From: Porifericola rhodea
GTDB lineage: Bacteria > Bacteroidota > Bacteroidia > Cytophagales > Cyclobacteriaceae
Length of the DNA stretch: 64,000 nucleotides
Direction: 5' to 3'
Assembly (NCBI RefSeq): GCF_030506305.1
Contig: NZ_CP119421.1
Coordinates: forward strand, 3,612,501-3,676,500
Shown: piece after piece, positions 55,813 to 64,000 of the stretch
Numbering within the stretch: position 1 is the first letter of the stretch
Layout of the letters: each line of letters begins with the position of its first letter
Notes under the pieces: generated by a model
The model's input: the letters and a program-made list of their open reading frames with translations, nothing else
Database searches by the model: none
Told to the model about the DNA's origin: nothing
Position numbers and translations under genes: made by a program

Positions 55813-56004
55813 TAATGCTTAGAGTTTGAAAACGGATATCCAGAGAGGAAAGCCATGAGCTGTGGATCACTAAAGTTATAAGTTGTAGGTCTGCCAGTTG
55901 ATAAGCTCCAGGCATTGAGTTGTCTTCGGAATGTTGAAACACTGTCTTAAAATCTTGAATCAATTGCTTACTGTAAAAATCATTATTACAAATAACCTTC
56001 AGAC

Positions 56005-56784
56005 ATGAAACATTTTATTCTTAGCATCTTTATGTTGTCGTCACTGCTCAGTAGTTGCTCAACTGATGAAAAGCGTCAGACTTTAGCCAAAGAAGATAGC
56101 AATACTAATGTTATTGAAGCTACCCAAACAGCAAATTCCGCAGAGAACAGCGATGAAAAAGTTGTGATGTACCCGGAATTATCAGCCTATATAGAGTCGG
56201 TAATTGCAGAGACGGATGAAATACCTCTGGAGCGCAAAGATGAACTTAAAAAGATTGCGCTTTACGTTCAAACTAAAAAACAGACTAAGGAAAATGCCAA
56301 CCTAACTTTTATCTGTACTCACAATAGTAGAAGAAGCCACATGAGCCAGATATGGGCAGCAACTGCAGCAGCCTATTATGGCATAGCAGAAGGGGTGCAT
56401 ACGTACTCGGGAGGAACCGAAACCACTGCTTTTAACCCCAGAGCAGTAGCTGCAATGGAAAGAGCAGGCTTTCGTATAAAAAATCCTGGTGGAGAAAATC
56501 CACATTATCAGGTCAATTTTTCTGCTCATAGTCAGAGTCTTGAGTGTTTTTCTAAAAAATACGATGATACTTTTAATGCGCAGGAAAATTTTGTGGCTAT
56601 CATGACCTGCTCTCAGGCCGACAAAAATTGTCCGCTGATACCCGGTGCTACTCTAAGAGTGCCCATACCTTATGAAGATCCTAAAGTGGCTGATGGTACA
56701 GATCAGGAAACCGCTCGCTATGACGAAAGATGCCGTCAGATTGCTACAGAAATGTTTTACCTCATGTCACAGGTACAAGCATAA
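56005..56784 (+). CDS. Lipoprotein arsenate-reductase/LMW-phosphatase-fold protein
   Basis: 259 residues with a lipoprotein signal (LLSSC, Cys18), a linker to about 55, a helical segment, then a complete LMW-PTP/ArsC domain. The nucleophile loop is Cys104-THNSR-Arg110-SH (Cx5R). Cys202 and Cys209 (TCSQADKNCPLIPGA) have the x6 spacing of the redox pair in thioredoxin-coupled arsenate reductases, and YEDP carries the general acid. Thus the chemistry of arsenate (V) to arsenite (III) reduction with a disulfide cascade is expected, but the enzyme should sit outside the cytoplasm. Followed after 6 bases by a DsbD-like gene. A phosphatase role is the main alternative. Family is clear; function and location are inferred. 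Confidence 0.85.
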   Translation: MKHFILSIFMLSSLLSSCSTDEKRQTLAKEDSNTNVIEATQTANSAENSDEKVVMYPELSAYIESVIAETDEIPLERKDELKKIALYVQTKKQTKENANLTFICTHNSRRSHMSQIWAATAAAYYGIAEGVHTYSGGTETTAFNPRAVAAMERAGFRIKNPGGENPHYQVNFSAHSQSLECFSKKYDDTFNAQENFVAIMTCSQADKNCPLIPGATLRVPIPYEDPKVADGTDQETARYDERCRQIATEMFYLMSQVQA

Positions 56785-56790
56785 CTTTTT

Positions 56791-58137
56791 ATGAAAAAGC
56801 TAATCGTCTGCCTCTTACTCTTCACTGTTAATACCGCTGCTCAGGCACAATCCCTTTCCGTTTTTGACCAGATGAACGATTGGGTAGGCACTCAACTGGC
56901 AGATAGTGGTGGAGTAAACGCATACTTCTTTCTGTTCATAGGTGGGGTAATGGCTAGTTTGTTACCTTGCGTCTATCCAGTGTACCCAATTACAGTCAAT
57001 TTTCTTAGAAATAGAAAGAGCAGTCTAGGTAAAGCAGCACATCCTCTAGCTTATTATTTAGGGCTTGCAGCCGTTTACTTCCTTTTTGGAATCATCGCTT
57101 CTCTAACTGGAGGAGCATTTAACGAGATTTTAAGGTTCCCGCTGGCAAACCTAACTATTGGCATTCTGCTTCTGCTAATGGCAATGGCAGCAGTAGATTA
57201 TTTACATTTACCCTTTTTTGGGGGGCAGTTAGACAGTAAGCAACAGAGGCTTAGCGGTACCCTAATGATGGGTGCTGGAGCAGGCCTTTTGTCTTCTGCC
57301 TGTGTAGGACCAATCGTAGTAAGTATTTTGGTGGCCATAGCATCTGGAGCTAGTGAAATTACTCTGGGCATGACTATCTCAGCAGCTTTCCAAATGATGT
57401 TCTTTGGTTTAGGAGTAGGCGTTCCGGTATTATTACTGGGCGTATTCGGGCTGACTCTTCCTAAGAGCGGTAGATGGATGCAATATGTACAATGGGGTTT
57501 TGCTTTACTGATTGCTTATTTTGCTTACGGATACTTATTAAAAGGACTGAATGGGTTAGGCATCTCAGACCAGGTCGGGTTCTATATTTTTGTGGGAGCG
57601 GTATTAGTGTTTGTCTCTGCCTTTAACATACAAAAACAGGAGAAAGGACGGCAGCATAAAGTCAAAATATCGCTCTACGCTCTGGCAGGGGTGTTTGGCT
57701 TTTTTATACTGGGAGCACATATTTTACCTGCACCAGTGGCCCAAGCAAATTCTACAGTGAATACTCAGCTTAGCGCACTCAATATTGAACAAAAAGGAAA
57801 TCTAAACTGGTACCTTAACAAGGAAGATGCATACCAAAAAGCTGCTGAAATGGGAAAGCTGGTATTTGTAGATTTTCATGGCGACTGGTGCACCAACTGC
57901 AAAGCTTTTCAGAAAAGCACACAGCAGAATAAGTCGCTCAATCAAGCCTTACAGAATGCCGTTTTATACAAAGTGTATGACACCTCTCAAGAGTTTGAGA
58001 AGTATCGTAACGATCCTCGCTTCCCTGAACTTAAGGTAGGATTACCCTTCTTTTTAATCACAGATGCTTCTGGAAATGTAATTTATAAAACCAACGACTA
58101 TACCAAGACCGAAGAAATGCAGCTTTTTTTAAACTAA
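56791..58137 (+). CDS. DsbD-like transmembrane electron carrier with thioredoxin domain
   Basis: Moves electrons from cytoplasmic thioredoxin to periplasmic partners. 448 residues: signal segment to about 20; eight-helix DsbD/CcdA region (about 45-320) with the paired membrane cysteines Cys60 (LLPCVYPVYP) and Cys171 (SSACVGPIVV); then a thioredoxin-like domain (about 335-448) with Cys367-x2-Cys370 in FHGDWCTNCK. The N-terminal immunoglobulin-like DsbD-alpha domain is missing, so it must pass electrons straight to its partner. It lies between two exported arsenate-reductase-like genes with 6- and 13-base gaps, which suggests that they are its partners. Confidence 0.93.
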   Translation: MKKLIVCLLLFTVNTAAQAQSLSVFDQMNDWVGTQLADSGGVNAYFFLFIGGVMASLLPCVYPVYPITVNFLRNRKSSLGKAAHPLAYYLGLAAVYFLFGIIASLTGGAFNEILRFPLANLTIGILLLLMAMAAVDYLHLPFFGGQLDSKQQRLSGTLMMGAGAGLLSSACVGPIVVSILVAIASGASEITLGMTISAAFQMMFFGLGVGVPVLLLGVFGLTLPKSGRWMQYVQWGFALLIAYFAYGYLLKGLNGLGISDQVGFYIFVGAVLVFVSAFNIQKQEKGRQHKVKISLYALAGVFGFFILGAHILPAPVAQANSTVNTQLSALNIEQKGNLNWYLNKEDAYQKAAEMGKLVFVDFHGDWCTNCKAFQKSTQQNKSLNQALQNAVLYKVYDTSQEFEKYRNDPRFPELKVGLPFFLITDASGNVIYKTNDYTKTEEMQLFLN

Positions 58138-58150
58138 AATATGATTAGAG

Positions 58151-58879
58151 ATGAAAACAAAATACCTTTTACTAAGCATAAGTCTGCTGGCTCTACTCTC
58201 ATGTAACTTACAGGCGCAGACCCTTGAAGTTAAAATTGATGAAAAACTGGAACGATACAGTTCTGAACTAGTGCAAACTTTTGATGAAATTTCAGACGAT
58301 AGAAAAGTAGAACTCAGTAAAACCGGAGATTTTTTAGCAAATCAATTATCCGAAAACAATAATTACAGTTTGCTTTTTGTGTGTACACACAATTCCCGAA
58401 GAAGTCACATAGCAGACATCTGGTTTAAGTACGCCATGCTGTACTATGGGGTAAAACAGTTTGAGTCATATTCGGGTGGACTAGAAGCAACAGCTTTTCA
58501 TCCTAATGCTCTTGCTGCTTTAGAGAGAGCAGGTTTTACCATTGAGTACAATAAAAAGCATACGAACCCTGTGGTATCGGTAACACCCGGTCATTACCCA
58601 GTATGGACAATGAAGTCTAAGCATTATACTCATCAAGTAAATCCGAAGACAAATTTTGCTGCTATTATGGTGTGTTCTGATGCCGATAAATCTTGTCCGT
58701 TGGTAGAAGGTGCTGACCAAAGGTTTTCTCTTCCTTACGAAGATCCTCGCTATTATGACAATACACCATCTAAGGTGCTGAAATATGATGAAACAGTTGA
58801 AACAATAGGAAGAGAAATGTTCTTTATGGCGGATTATATTAAAAGCCAGATCATAGTAAAGCTGGAGGCTAAAAAGTGA
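58151..58879 (+). CDS. Second exported arsenate-reductase/LMW-phosphatase-fold protein
   Basis: 242 residues, paralogue of 56005-56784. Export signal MKTKYLLLSISLLALLSC, which may be a lipoprotein signal (Cys18) or a signal peptide cut after LQAQ. Nucleophile loop Cys78-THNSR-Arg84-SH; redox pair Cys175 and Cys182 (VCSDADKSCPLVEG); YEDP general-acid motif. The two paralogues share the same core pattern but differ in their linkers and in a Trp/His-rich loop (GHYPVWTMKSKHYTH). The arrangement enzyme-electron carrier-enzyme suggests one operon and one task. Function inferred as for its paralogue. Confidence 0.85.
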   Translation: MKTKYLLLSISLLALLSCNLQAQTLEVKIDEKLERYSSELVQTFDEISDDRKVELSKTGDFLANQLSENNNYSLLFVCTHNSRRSHIADIWFKYAMLYYGVKQFESYSGGLEATAFHPNALAALERAGFTIEYNKKHTNPVVSVTPGHYPVWTMKSKHYTHQVNPKTNFAAIMVCSDADKSCPLVEGADQRFSLPYEDPRYYDNTPSKVLKYDETVETIGREMFFMADYIKSQIIVKLEAKK

Positions 58880-59034
58880 TTGTGTTGCAATTTTTTATGC
58901 TAGTAGGAAGTACTGTGTATCTCTCAATGAGGCTAGTGATTTGTGAATAACAATTGGAATAGATGCTGGCGTTTTTGAGAAGTATTGCTTTATCAACTAT
59001 ACCTGTGTTTTTCGCATACTAAAAGGTTTAAATT

Positions 59035-59808
59035 ATGAGGATTGCGTTTTTTTCAGACATACATGCCAACCTGCCTGCCTTGGAAGCTGTGCTTTCAGAT
59101 ATTGACGCTCAAAAACCGGATTTCGTTTACTGCCTGGGCGATCTGGTAGGCTACAATATCTGGCCAAATGAGGTGATTAACGAAATACGAAAACGAAGAA
59201 TACCTACTATTGCAGGTAACTATGATGAAGGCATTGGACTGGAGAGTGATGATTGTGGGTGTGCCTATAAAACTGATGAAGAACGTGCTCATGGAGCGGT
59301 TTCTATCTCATTTACTAATGAAGCGGTAAGTACAAGCAGTAGAAAATATTTGAGAAATTTGCCCCGACATCTTTCTATGGAATTTCAGCAAAAGGAAGAA
59401 AAGGTAAAGTTACTTATGGTACACGGCAGCCCCAGAAAGATAAATGAATATCTGTTTGAAGACCGTCCTGAAAAAAGTCTGATACGCATTATTGAAAGTG
59501 CTGGTGCAGACATACTGCTATTTGGACATACGCACAAGCCCTATCATCGTATTTTGTCTTATGAGCAAAATGGCAAGCAGGCCTATCGTCATGCAATTAA
59601 TATAGGATCGGTAGGTAAGCCTAAAGATGGAGATCCAAGAGCCTGTTATGTAATTATGGATTTAGAGTCTACCTGCTCTAACTTTTTTCCTGATAGTGTT
59701 GATCTACAATTCAGAAGAGTTTCGTATGATGTGGAGAAAGCAGCCCAGGCAGTAGAAAGCAGTAAACTTCCAAACTTCTATGCCTCTGCACTGAGGTACG
59801 GAAAGTAA
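59035..59808 (+). CDS. Calcineurin-like metallophosphoesterase (YfcE/MJ0936 type)
   Basis: 257 residues, cytoplasmic. Metal ligands in order: FFSDIHANLPAL (Asp, His), YCLGDLVGYN (Asp), IAGNYDEGIG (Asn), LMVHGSPR (His) and LLFGHTHKPYH (His, His). All present, so active on phosphodiesters or phosphomonoesters. It carries an extra Cys-rich insertion ESDDCGCAYKTDEE. 155 bases after the arsenate-reductase-like cluster, same strand; membership of the cluster is possible but not shown. Substrate unknown. Confidence 0.9.
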   Translation: MRIAFFSDIHANLPALEAVLSDIDAQKPDFVYCLGDLVGYNIWPNEVINEIRKRRIPTIAGNYDEGIGLESDDCGCAYKTDEERAHGAVSISFTNEAVSTSSRKYLRNLPRHLSMEFQQKEEKVKLLMVHGSPRKINEYLFEDRPEKSLIRIIESAGADILLFGHTHKPYHRILSYEQNGKQAYRHAINIGSVGKPKDGDPRACYVIMDLESTCSNFFPDSVDLQFRRVSYDVEKAAQAVESSKLPNFYASALRYGK

Positions 59809-59831
59809 ACAGGATAAATATCACGAATCTT

Positions 59832-59865
59832 AAAAAAAGCCCGATGACAATTGCCACCGGGCTTT
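59832..59865 (-). terminator. Terminator after the DUF4374 gene
   Basis: AAAGCCCG (59836-59843) / CGGGCTTT (59858-59865) with an inner pairing. On the minus strand it is followed by seven T. It lies 22 bases past the DUF4374 stop. Confidence 0.85.
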
Positions 59866-59887
59866 ACATATTTGCAAGTGTGTACTA

Positions 59888-61099
59888 TTATTCAAAAGAC
59901 ATAAAAGCGCTAATAAATTCTGCACCTTCATATGTGATACCTTTACTTACGCTTTCGGTTGCTGGATCATAAATGTAGAGAGCATTTCCTTCACTTTCGG
60001 TATTGGCAACAATTACGGCGCGGCCATCATCCAGGCGTTCCAGGGCTCTTCTAGGATATTTGCTAAGAGGAATATTCAGCTTTTGCGTAGTCTGGTTTAC
60101 CAGGTCTACCAAGTAATACTCTATCACAAAACCACCCTGATAATCACCATAGTCGGAGATCAGGTCACTTCTGAAAATCTGAACAATCGCTTTGTTATTG
60201 CCAACGTACAACATGCCACCTGTATGGTTGTTGTTTATCTTTTCAGTGATATTAAAGAAATACTCATCATCAAAATCATCCTCTCCAGCTTTAATTCTCA
60301 AAATGCCTGAAGGTAATGATTCATTTCCTGCCCAATAGTTTGAGTTACATGAGATCAGATACAAGTCTCCGTTTTCGGTAATCCCGTGTGAACTAACAAT
60401 GCTATAACCTACACTGGCCGTTCTGGAGTCGGTTACCAGCTTCTCAAATTCCAGAGTGGTAGCATCGTAAATTGCTACTGTAGCTTCGTCATAAGCTATG
60501 TAATTTTCGTCTGTATGCAGGTAAGGAACGAAAATCTTAGCATCTCTTAAAATATATGAACTGGGAATAGCCAGTGAGTTTTCATTTACTGGCAGGGTAA
60601 TGCTTCCGTTGCTTTCTTCGGTCATGGTAGCAGTATTGATAATCTGATAACCAAATACACCATCCGCGGCCTGGCGAGGGCCAGAACTAATCATCAGGCG
60701 TTCGTTATCTAGAAATTCATAAACCGGACCACCGCTGATTCCTAAATTAGGTAAAGAACCTTCGTCTTTCAGGATTCCATCTTCGCCTACACTGTATTTG
60801 GTTAACTTCTCCGCAGAGTTTAGAAAAATCTCACCAGGGCGAGTAGTCACTGGCACATTATAAGGCTGATCAGGAATCTCCTGAGACTGGTCTATGTCTG
60901 CCCTGCCAGAATCTACTTCTTCAATCACATGAAAAGGGTAAGAGTCAATAGCGGTAAGGTCTAATGCCAGCAAATATTTTGGCGTACCATTAGCTTCGCC
61001 AGGCGTAGGGTTAGGGTTGTCGCTATCATCACAGCTGTACATTCCTATAGACAACATAAGTGAGGCAAGTAATGCAATACGTAACTTTCTGCTTTTCAT
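59888..61099 (-). CDS. DUF4374 lipoprotein, partner of TonB receptor
   Basis: 403 residues with lipobox IGMYSC (Cys23) and a Pro/Asn-rich linker. The rest is beta-rich and propeller-like (repeated strand pairs; NLGISGGPVYEFLDNERLMISS, VVSSHGITENGDLYLIS). DUF4374 proteins occur next to TonB-dependent siderophore-type receptors in Bacteroidota, as here (20-base gap after the receptor), and are thought to help at the cell surface. No enzymatic motif is seen. Second gene of the unit. Confidence 0.87.
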   Translation of the reverse strand: MKSRKLRIALLASLMLSIGMYSCDDSDNPNPTPGEANGTPKYLLALDLTAIDSYPFHVIEEVDSGRADIDQSQEIPDQPYNVPVTTRPGEIFLNSAEKLTKYSVGEDGILKDEGSLPNLGISGGPVYEFLDNERLMISSGPRQAADGVFGYQIINTATMTEESNGSITLPVNENSLAIPSSYILRDAKIFVPYLHTDENYIAYDEATVAIYDATTLEFEKLVTDSRTASVGYSIVSSHGITENGDLYLISCNSNYWAGNESLPSGILRIKAGEDDFDDEYFFNITEKINNNHTGGMLYVGNNKAIVQIFRSDLISDYGDYQGGFVIEYYLVDLVNQTTQKLNIPLSKYPRRALERLDDGRAVIVANTESEGNALYIYDPATESVSKGITYEGAEFISAFMSFE

Positions 61100-61119
61100 A
61101 AATAAGTATGATGGTTTAG

Positions 61120-63513
61120 TTAAAATTTCTCGTTCAAAAAGTATCTTAATTTCATATAGAAGGCTCTGCCAGGTTTTTGCATTTTAAAATTATCGTAAGC
61201 CACAGCATTGTACAGATTGCGTACCTCCAGGCTCAGAGAATATTTTCGTTCAGGCGTATTAAAGGTGATCCCCGTATTGTTAATTAGCTGGGCAGGTATA
61301 ATATTTTTAGTGGAGTTAATAGATGTGCTGGCATAAGAGAGATAAAACTCATGCACATAGTTTATACTATAGTAGGCCGATACATTGAGTCTTTTACTAT
61401 CTTTAACCAACTGGTACTGTATATCCGCATTGGCAAAGAAATAGGGGCGATTGGGCATACGATCACGGTAAACTCTGCTCTCTACTTTTGTGCCCTGAAC
61501 ATACTTTTCGTTGTTGAGTACATCCTGCCAGGTAAAATTAGCATTCAGGTCTAAGCTGTTATTAAGCGTTAGTCTAAGGTCTAGTTCTGCTCCTCTGGAT
61601 AGTACGTTAACCAGATTTTGGTAGGCGCTAAATACGCCTTGCTGCTGAATAAAAATGAAATTGTCTACATCTCTCCAGAATACATTCGTCTCGGCCTGAA
61701 AGCTACTATTCTCAAATTCCTGCTGAAAATTTACTCCCAGATTCGCATTATAAGTGCTTTCGGGTTTGAGTAGGGGGGAAGCCAGAATACGGAGCCCATC
61801 TCCCAATATTTCTTTAGCTTCTGGCAGACGGTATCCTTTTTCAAAAGAAAACTTAGTATACCATTTAGGAGAAAGAAAATAGCGTCCGGAAAAAGAGAAA
61901 CCTAAATTGTGCTGTTCGGTGCTGATGTCTTCTATCCTTACCTCACCCTGTACAAACTCACGGGCATTTCTAGTGAGCATATCAAAATAATAGTGCTTGG
62001 CAGAGAATATAGTTGTGAGTTGGTCATTGAAAAGATTACTTTCATAGGCAAGACCGGTTACATGCTTGCCCAGCGCATTGGGGTTGCTAAAAGGTTCATC
62101 CTCATCCTTGTTAATTCTGTTTTCACCTTCTCGTGATACACGCAGGCGAATATAGTTTAGAGAAAAGTGATGTTTAGGGTTGATGGTATAAGAGACGTTA
62201 GCACGCTGAAGTGAGAATGACTGATCGTACTCAAAAATTGTTTTTTCTCTTACCAACTCGCCCAGGCTATTGTTTTCTGTTCTAATAATCTGCCCCAACC
62301 AGTTGTAGCGATTAGATGAGGTATCTATGCTTACACTATTCATCATATTAAACTGAGTGTATAACTCCACATTAAAACCTGGGGCAAAGAGGTTGTTTTT
62401 CTGGTAGCGGGCAGAAACCAGCTGGTTGTCTTCTTCTACAGTTGGCTCTCCCACTGGTTTACCAAAAATGCTGCTCTGAATTTCGTTGTTGAAGCCAGCA
62501 TAGGCAGCGCCAACCATCAGTATATCGGCCCATTTCTTTCCCGTAAAGCCTATTTCCACTTGTCCCATAGTTGATTGGTAGGCATCATGAAAGCGCTCTA
62601 CGTCCATTTCCTGCTCTTCGCCTTCTACAAAGACTTCAATATCCTGCATGCGGTAGTTGTTATCGCTGTAATTGTAAAAACCCAGCACTTTAGTAGTCAG
62701 TCCGGATTTTTTGTCGCGGTAACGACCACTCACAGCCGCCCTATGTGTATTAAAAGAGCCTAAACTATAAGAGGCATCTACATATGAGTTAACTTTCTGA
62801 TTAGTTACAATATTTACTGCCCCCCCCAGAGCATCACTACCCAGCTTAACAGGAACCACACCTTTGTACACATCTACCCGGTCTACCAAATTGACTGGGA
62901 TATTATTCATGCTAAAAGCATCTCCCATGTAGTCCATGGGTATGCCGTCAATAAAAAATTTAACCTGCCTGCCCGAAAGCCCATTTAGGGAGAAATTGAA
63001 GCGTGAGCCTAGCCCTCCCTCTTCGCGAATGCGTATCCCGGTAGTGCGGTTGAGCACCTGGTTTACATCCAGACTTTGGGTATTGAGTGGTTGTGTGTCT
63101 ATGGAGTTTACTGCAAATGGTGTCTGACTAATTACCACGGCTTCACTTTTGGAGGTAATCACCAGTTCATCCATCAACTGGGTTTTGTCTGATAACCTTA
63201 GCTGAAGCTCTAGTGCGGTTTTAGGCTCAATGCTTACACTAAGTTTTTTTTCTTCATAGCCTACTCCAGAAATCAGTAACTGGTAGCTACCTGCTGCTAT
63301 ACCCTTTATCTCAAAACGCCCCTCGGCATCACTGGCAGTACCTTTAGAGGTTCCTGATAACCAGAGTGTAATACCCGGCAAAGGAGAGCCGGCTTCATCT
63401 TCAATACTTCCTCTTATAATACCCTTCTGACCTGGGTTATTTTGGGAGTACCCTACATAGGAGGTAGCTATAATCAATAGTACTATGAGTCCGGAAATTA
63501 GTATTCTCATCAA
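61120..63513 (-). CDS. TonB-dependent receptor, siderophore type
   Basis: Outer-membrane importer of 797 residues. Signal peptide ending GYSQNN, carboxypeptidase-like regulatory domain (about 33-115), plug (about 120-230; with the ALGGAVNIVTN end), then the barrel ending in a Phe-rich tail (RYFLNEKF). The partner DUF4374 gene supports an iron-chelate ligand, but the ligand cannot be named from sequence. Begins 11 bases after the preceding membrane-anchored protein, so the three genes probably form one operon with an upstream part outside the window. Confidence 0.9.
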   Translation of the reverse strand: MMRILISGLIVLLIIATSYVGYSQNNPGQKGIIRGSIEDEAGSPLPGITLWLSGTSKGTASDAEGRFEIKGIAAGSYQLLISGVGYEEKKLSVSIEPKTALELQLRLSDKTQLMDELVITSKSEAVVISQTPFAVNSIDTQPLNTQSLDVNQVLNRTTGIRIREEGGLGSRFNFSLNGLSGRQVKFFIDGIPMDYMGDAFSMNNIPVNLVDRVDVYKGVVPVKLGSDALGGAVNIVTNQKVNSYVDASYSLGSFNTHRAAVSGRYRDKKSGLTTKVLGFYNYSDNNYRMQDIEVFVEGEEQEMDVERFHDAYQSTMGQVEIGFTGKKWADILMVGAAYAGFNNEIQSSIFGKPVGEPTVEEDNQLVSARYQKNNLFAPGFNVELYTQFNMMNSVSIDTSSNRYNWLGQIIRTENNSLGELVREKTIFEYDQSFSLQRANVSYTINPKHHFSLNYIRLRVSREGENRINKDEDEPFSNPNALGKHVTGLAYESNLFNDQLTTIFSAKHYYFDMLTRNAREFVQGEVRIEDISTEQHNLGFSFSGRYFLSPKWYTKFSFEKGYRLPEAKEILGDGLRILASPLLKPESTYNANLGVNFQQEFENSSFQAETNVFWRDVDNFIFIQQQGVFSAYQNLVNVLSRGAELDLRLTLNNSLDLNANFTWQDVLNNEKYVQGTKVESRVYRDRMPNRPYFFANADIQYQLVKDSKRLNVSAYYSINYVHEFYLSYASTSINSTKNIIPAQLINNTGITFNTPERKYSLSLEVRNLYNAVAYDNFKMQKPGRAFYMKLRYFLNEKF

Positions 63514-63524
63514 TTTGCTATTTG

Positions 63525-64000
63525 CTAAAGTGTATTCAGCGCAGAGGCCTGAAGGCGAGGCGGAAGATCAAAAATTCTGTCAGTGTCAACGACCATGATT
63601 TCAGTGTCTTTGAAATCAAAATAAAAAACCAGATATGACTTACCTTTTCGGAAACTTACCTTCTTAGCTTCATGAGATACGTTTAAGCAAGATGAGGAAA
63701 TTTCCAGCTCAATATCTTGCTGAGCTTCTACTTTTAATGGGCCGCAGAAGTTAACTTTAGCAGTGCGGTAAAACTCCTTCTTCACATGCACTTTTGAGTT
63801 TGAGGCCAATAAGAGGTCAAAGTTTCTGTTTCGGATAAGCTTTTCGGTACTGCTATTGTAGTTTTCAGCCATAAGCTCATACTGCTGTGTCTCTGCGGAG
63901 TCAATGATAGCTACAGCAGAAAGTAATACTATCAAAACAGCTGCTACGTACTTAAAAGCAGTGCTAAGTAAGACAGTTTTGTAAGGGGAGGTTTTTGTTA
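63525..64000 (-). CDS. Membrane-anchored protein, N-terminus outside window
   Basis: No ATG is found in frame before the right edge, and the frame stays open there (adding TKTSPYKTVLLSTAFKYVAA before the hydrophobic VLIVLLSAVAIID), so the gene begins beyond the window. Visible are one transmembrane segment and a beta-rich C-terminal domain (FDLLLASNSKVHVKKEFY, GKSYLVFYFDFKDTEI). The layout, one helix and a beta domain just before a TonB receptor, recalls FecR-type anti-sigma regulators, but no FecR signature is clear. 11 bases separate it from the receptor gene. Confidence 0.6.
   Translation of the reverse strand, partial: TKTSPYKTVLLSTAFKYVAAVLIVLLSAVAIIDSAETQQYELMAENYNSSTEKLIRNRNFDLLLASNSKVHVKKEFYRTAKVNFCGPLKVEAQQDIELEISSSCLNVSHEAKKVSFRKGKSYLVFYFDFKDTEIMVVDTDRIFDLPPRLQASALNTL

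Larger units (their letters stand above)
55408..56004. other. 597-base region upstream of the arsenate-reductase-like cluster
   Basis: No intact gene. It contains two 25-bp direct repeats with an ArsR-like dyad (55601-55625 and 55788-55812). Each copy ends in ATG: the first opens a 16-codon frame (MRFYLQVAKELSLLVT) and the second meets a stop at once. A 62-codon open frame on the minus strand (55775-55963) shows no recognisable family. The region may be the leader of the cluster or the remains of a lost regulator gene. Confidence 0.5.

Noticed and set aside
55775-55963. 62-codon open frame on the minus strand upstream of the ArsC-like cluster
   Set aside because: No recognisable family, no export or domain features, and it lies across an operator-like repeat; most likely chance or a decayed fragment.
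56005-56784. Reading the first ArsC-like protein as a plain capsule-type tyrosine phosphatase (Wzb)
   Set aside because: Wzb-type enzymes are cytoplasmic and lack the Cys-x6-Cys pair; the pair is present in both paralogues here, although phosphatase activity is not excluded.

Overview
The window looks like a chromosomal segment of a member of the Bacteroidota, most probably a marine or soil Cytophagales-type bacterium. The reasons are seen directly. Promoters fit the Bacteroidota pattern TTTG, 19-21 bases, TAnnTTTG (clearest before rplU, rpmE2, tRNA-Pro and hmuT). Start codons are not preceded by strong Shine-Dalgarno sequences. There are many exported lipoproteins, TonB-dependent receptors with N-terminal carboxypeptidase-like domains, and Bacteroidota-typical families (HmuY, DUF4374, DUF2797, DUF3857, PG_1098-like methyltransferase, type B L31). 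No phage, insertion sequence, integrase or CRISPR array was seen. The genus cannot be fixed from the sequence alone.

Layout. 1-553: start of an MscS channel leaving the left edge. 1.1-8.5 kb: a complete heme-acquisition operon on the minus strand, hmuT-hmuU-hmuV-hmuS-small Cys protein-hmuR-hmuY, with its own promoter, an upstream cluster of CTAG-centred palindromes and a terminator. 8.7-19 kb: housekeeping genes (gpmI, endonuclease III, asd, an RNA-type methyltransferase, a degenerate transglutaminase-like DUF3857 protein, DUF2797, an SDR protein, hemA). 19-29 kb: pyruvate carboxylase, a YtxH-like protein, MscS, a CYP152-type peroxygenase P450, a YegP-like protein, a lipoprotein zincin, an orphan protein and a CBS pair. 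29-34.7 kb: nrdB-nrdA, a plasmid RepL-like winged-helix protein, and rplU-rpmA, where L21 carries an extra C-terminal helix-hairpin-helix domain. 34.8-42 kb: a giant secreted TPR protein, a lycopene cyclase and asnB. 42.5-50.5 kb: lepA-folD, queE, rpmE2, DNA polymerase III delta prime, hemC, a cyclophilin lipoprotein and an RmlD-like reductase. 50.7-55.4 kb: an alanine/sodium symporter, a WG-repeat lipoprotein and tRNA-Pro. 55.4-59.8 kb: the most unusual part, described next. 59.9-64 kb: a TonB siderophore-type receptor, its DUF4374 lipoprotein partner and a truncated membrane-anchored protein.

The stretch I consider most likely to be an undescribed system is 55.6-58.9 kb. Two paralogous arsenate-reductase/LMW-phosphatase-fold proteins, both with export signals and both keeping the full three-cysteine set of thioredoxin-coupled arsenate reductases, flank a DsbD-like membrane electron carrier with a C-terminal CTNC thioredoxin domain (spacings 6 and 13 bases). 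This suggests an arsenate (or related oxyanion) reductase relay working outside the cytoplasm and fed with electrons across the inner membrane. Two 25-bp direct repeats with an ArsR-like dyad lie upstream, and one overlaps a predicted promoter.

Iron and tetrapyrrole metabolism is a recurring theme: heme import and degradation (hmu), heme synthesis (hemA, hemC), heme and iron enzymes (P450, class Ia ribonucleotide reductase) and a second TonB iron-type uptake locus at the right edge.
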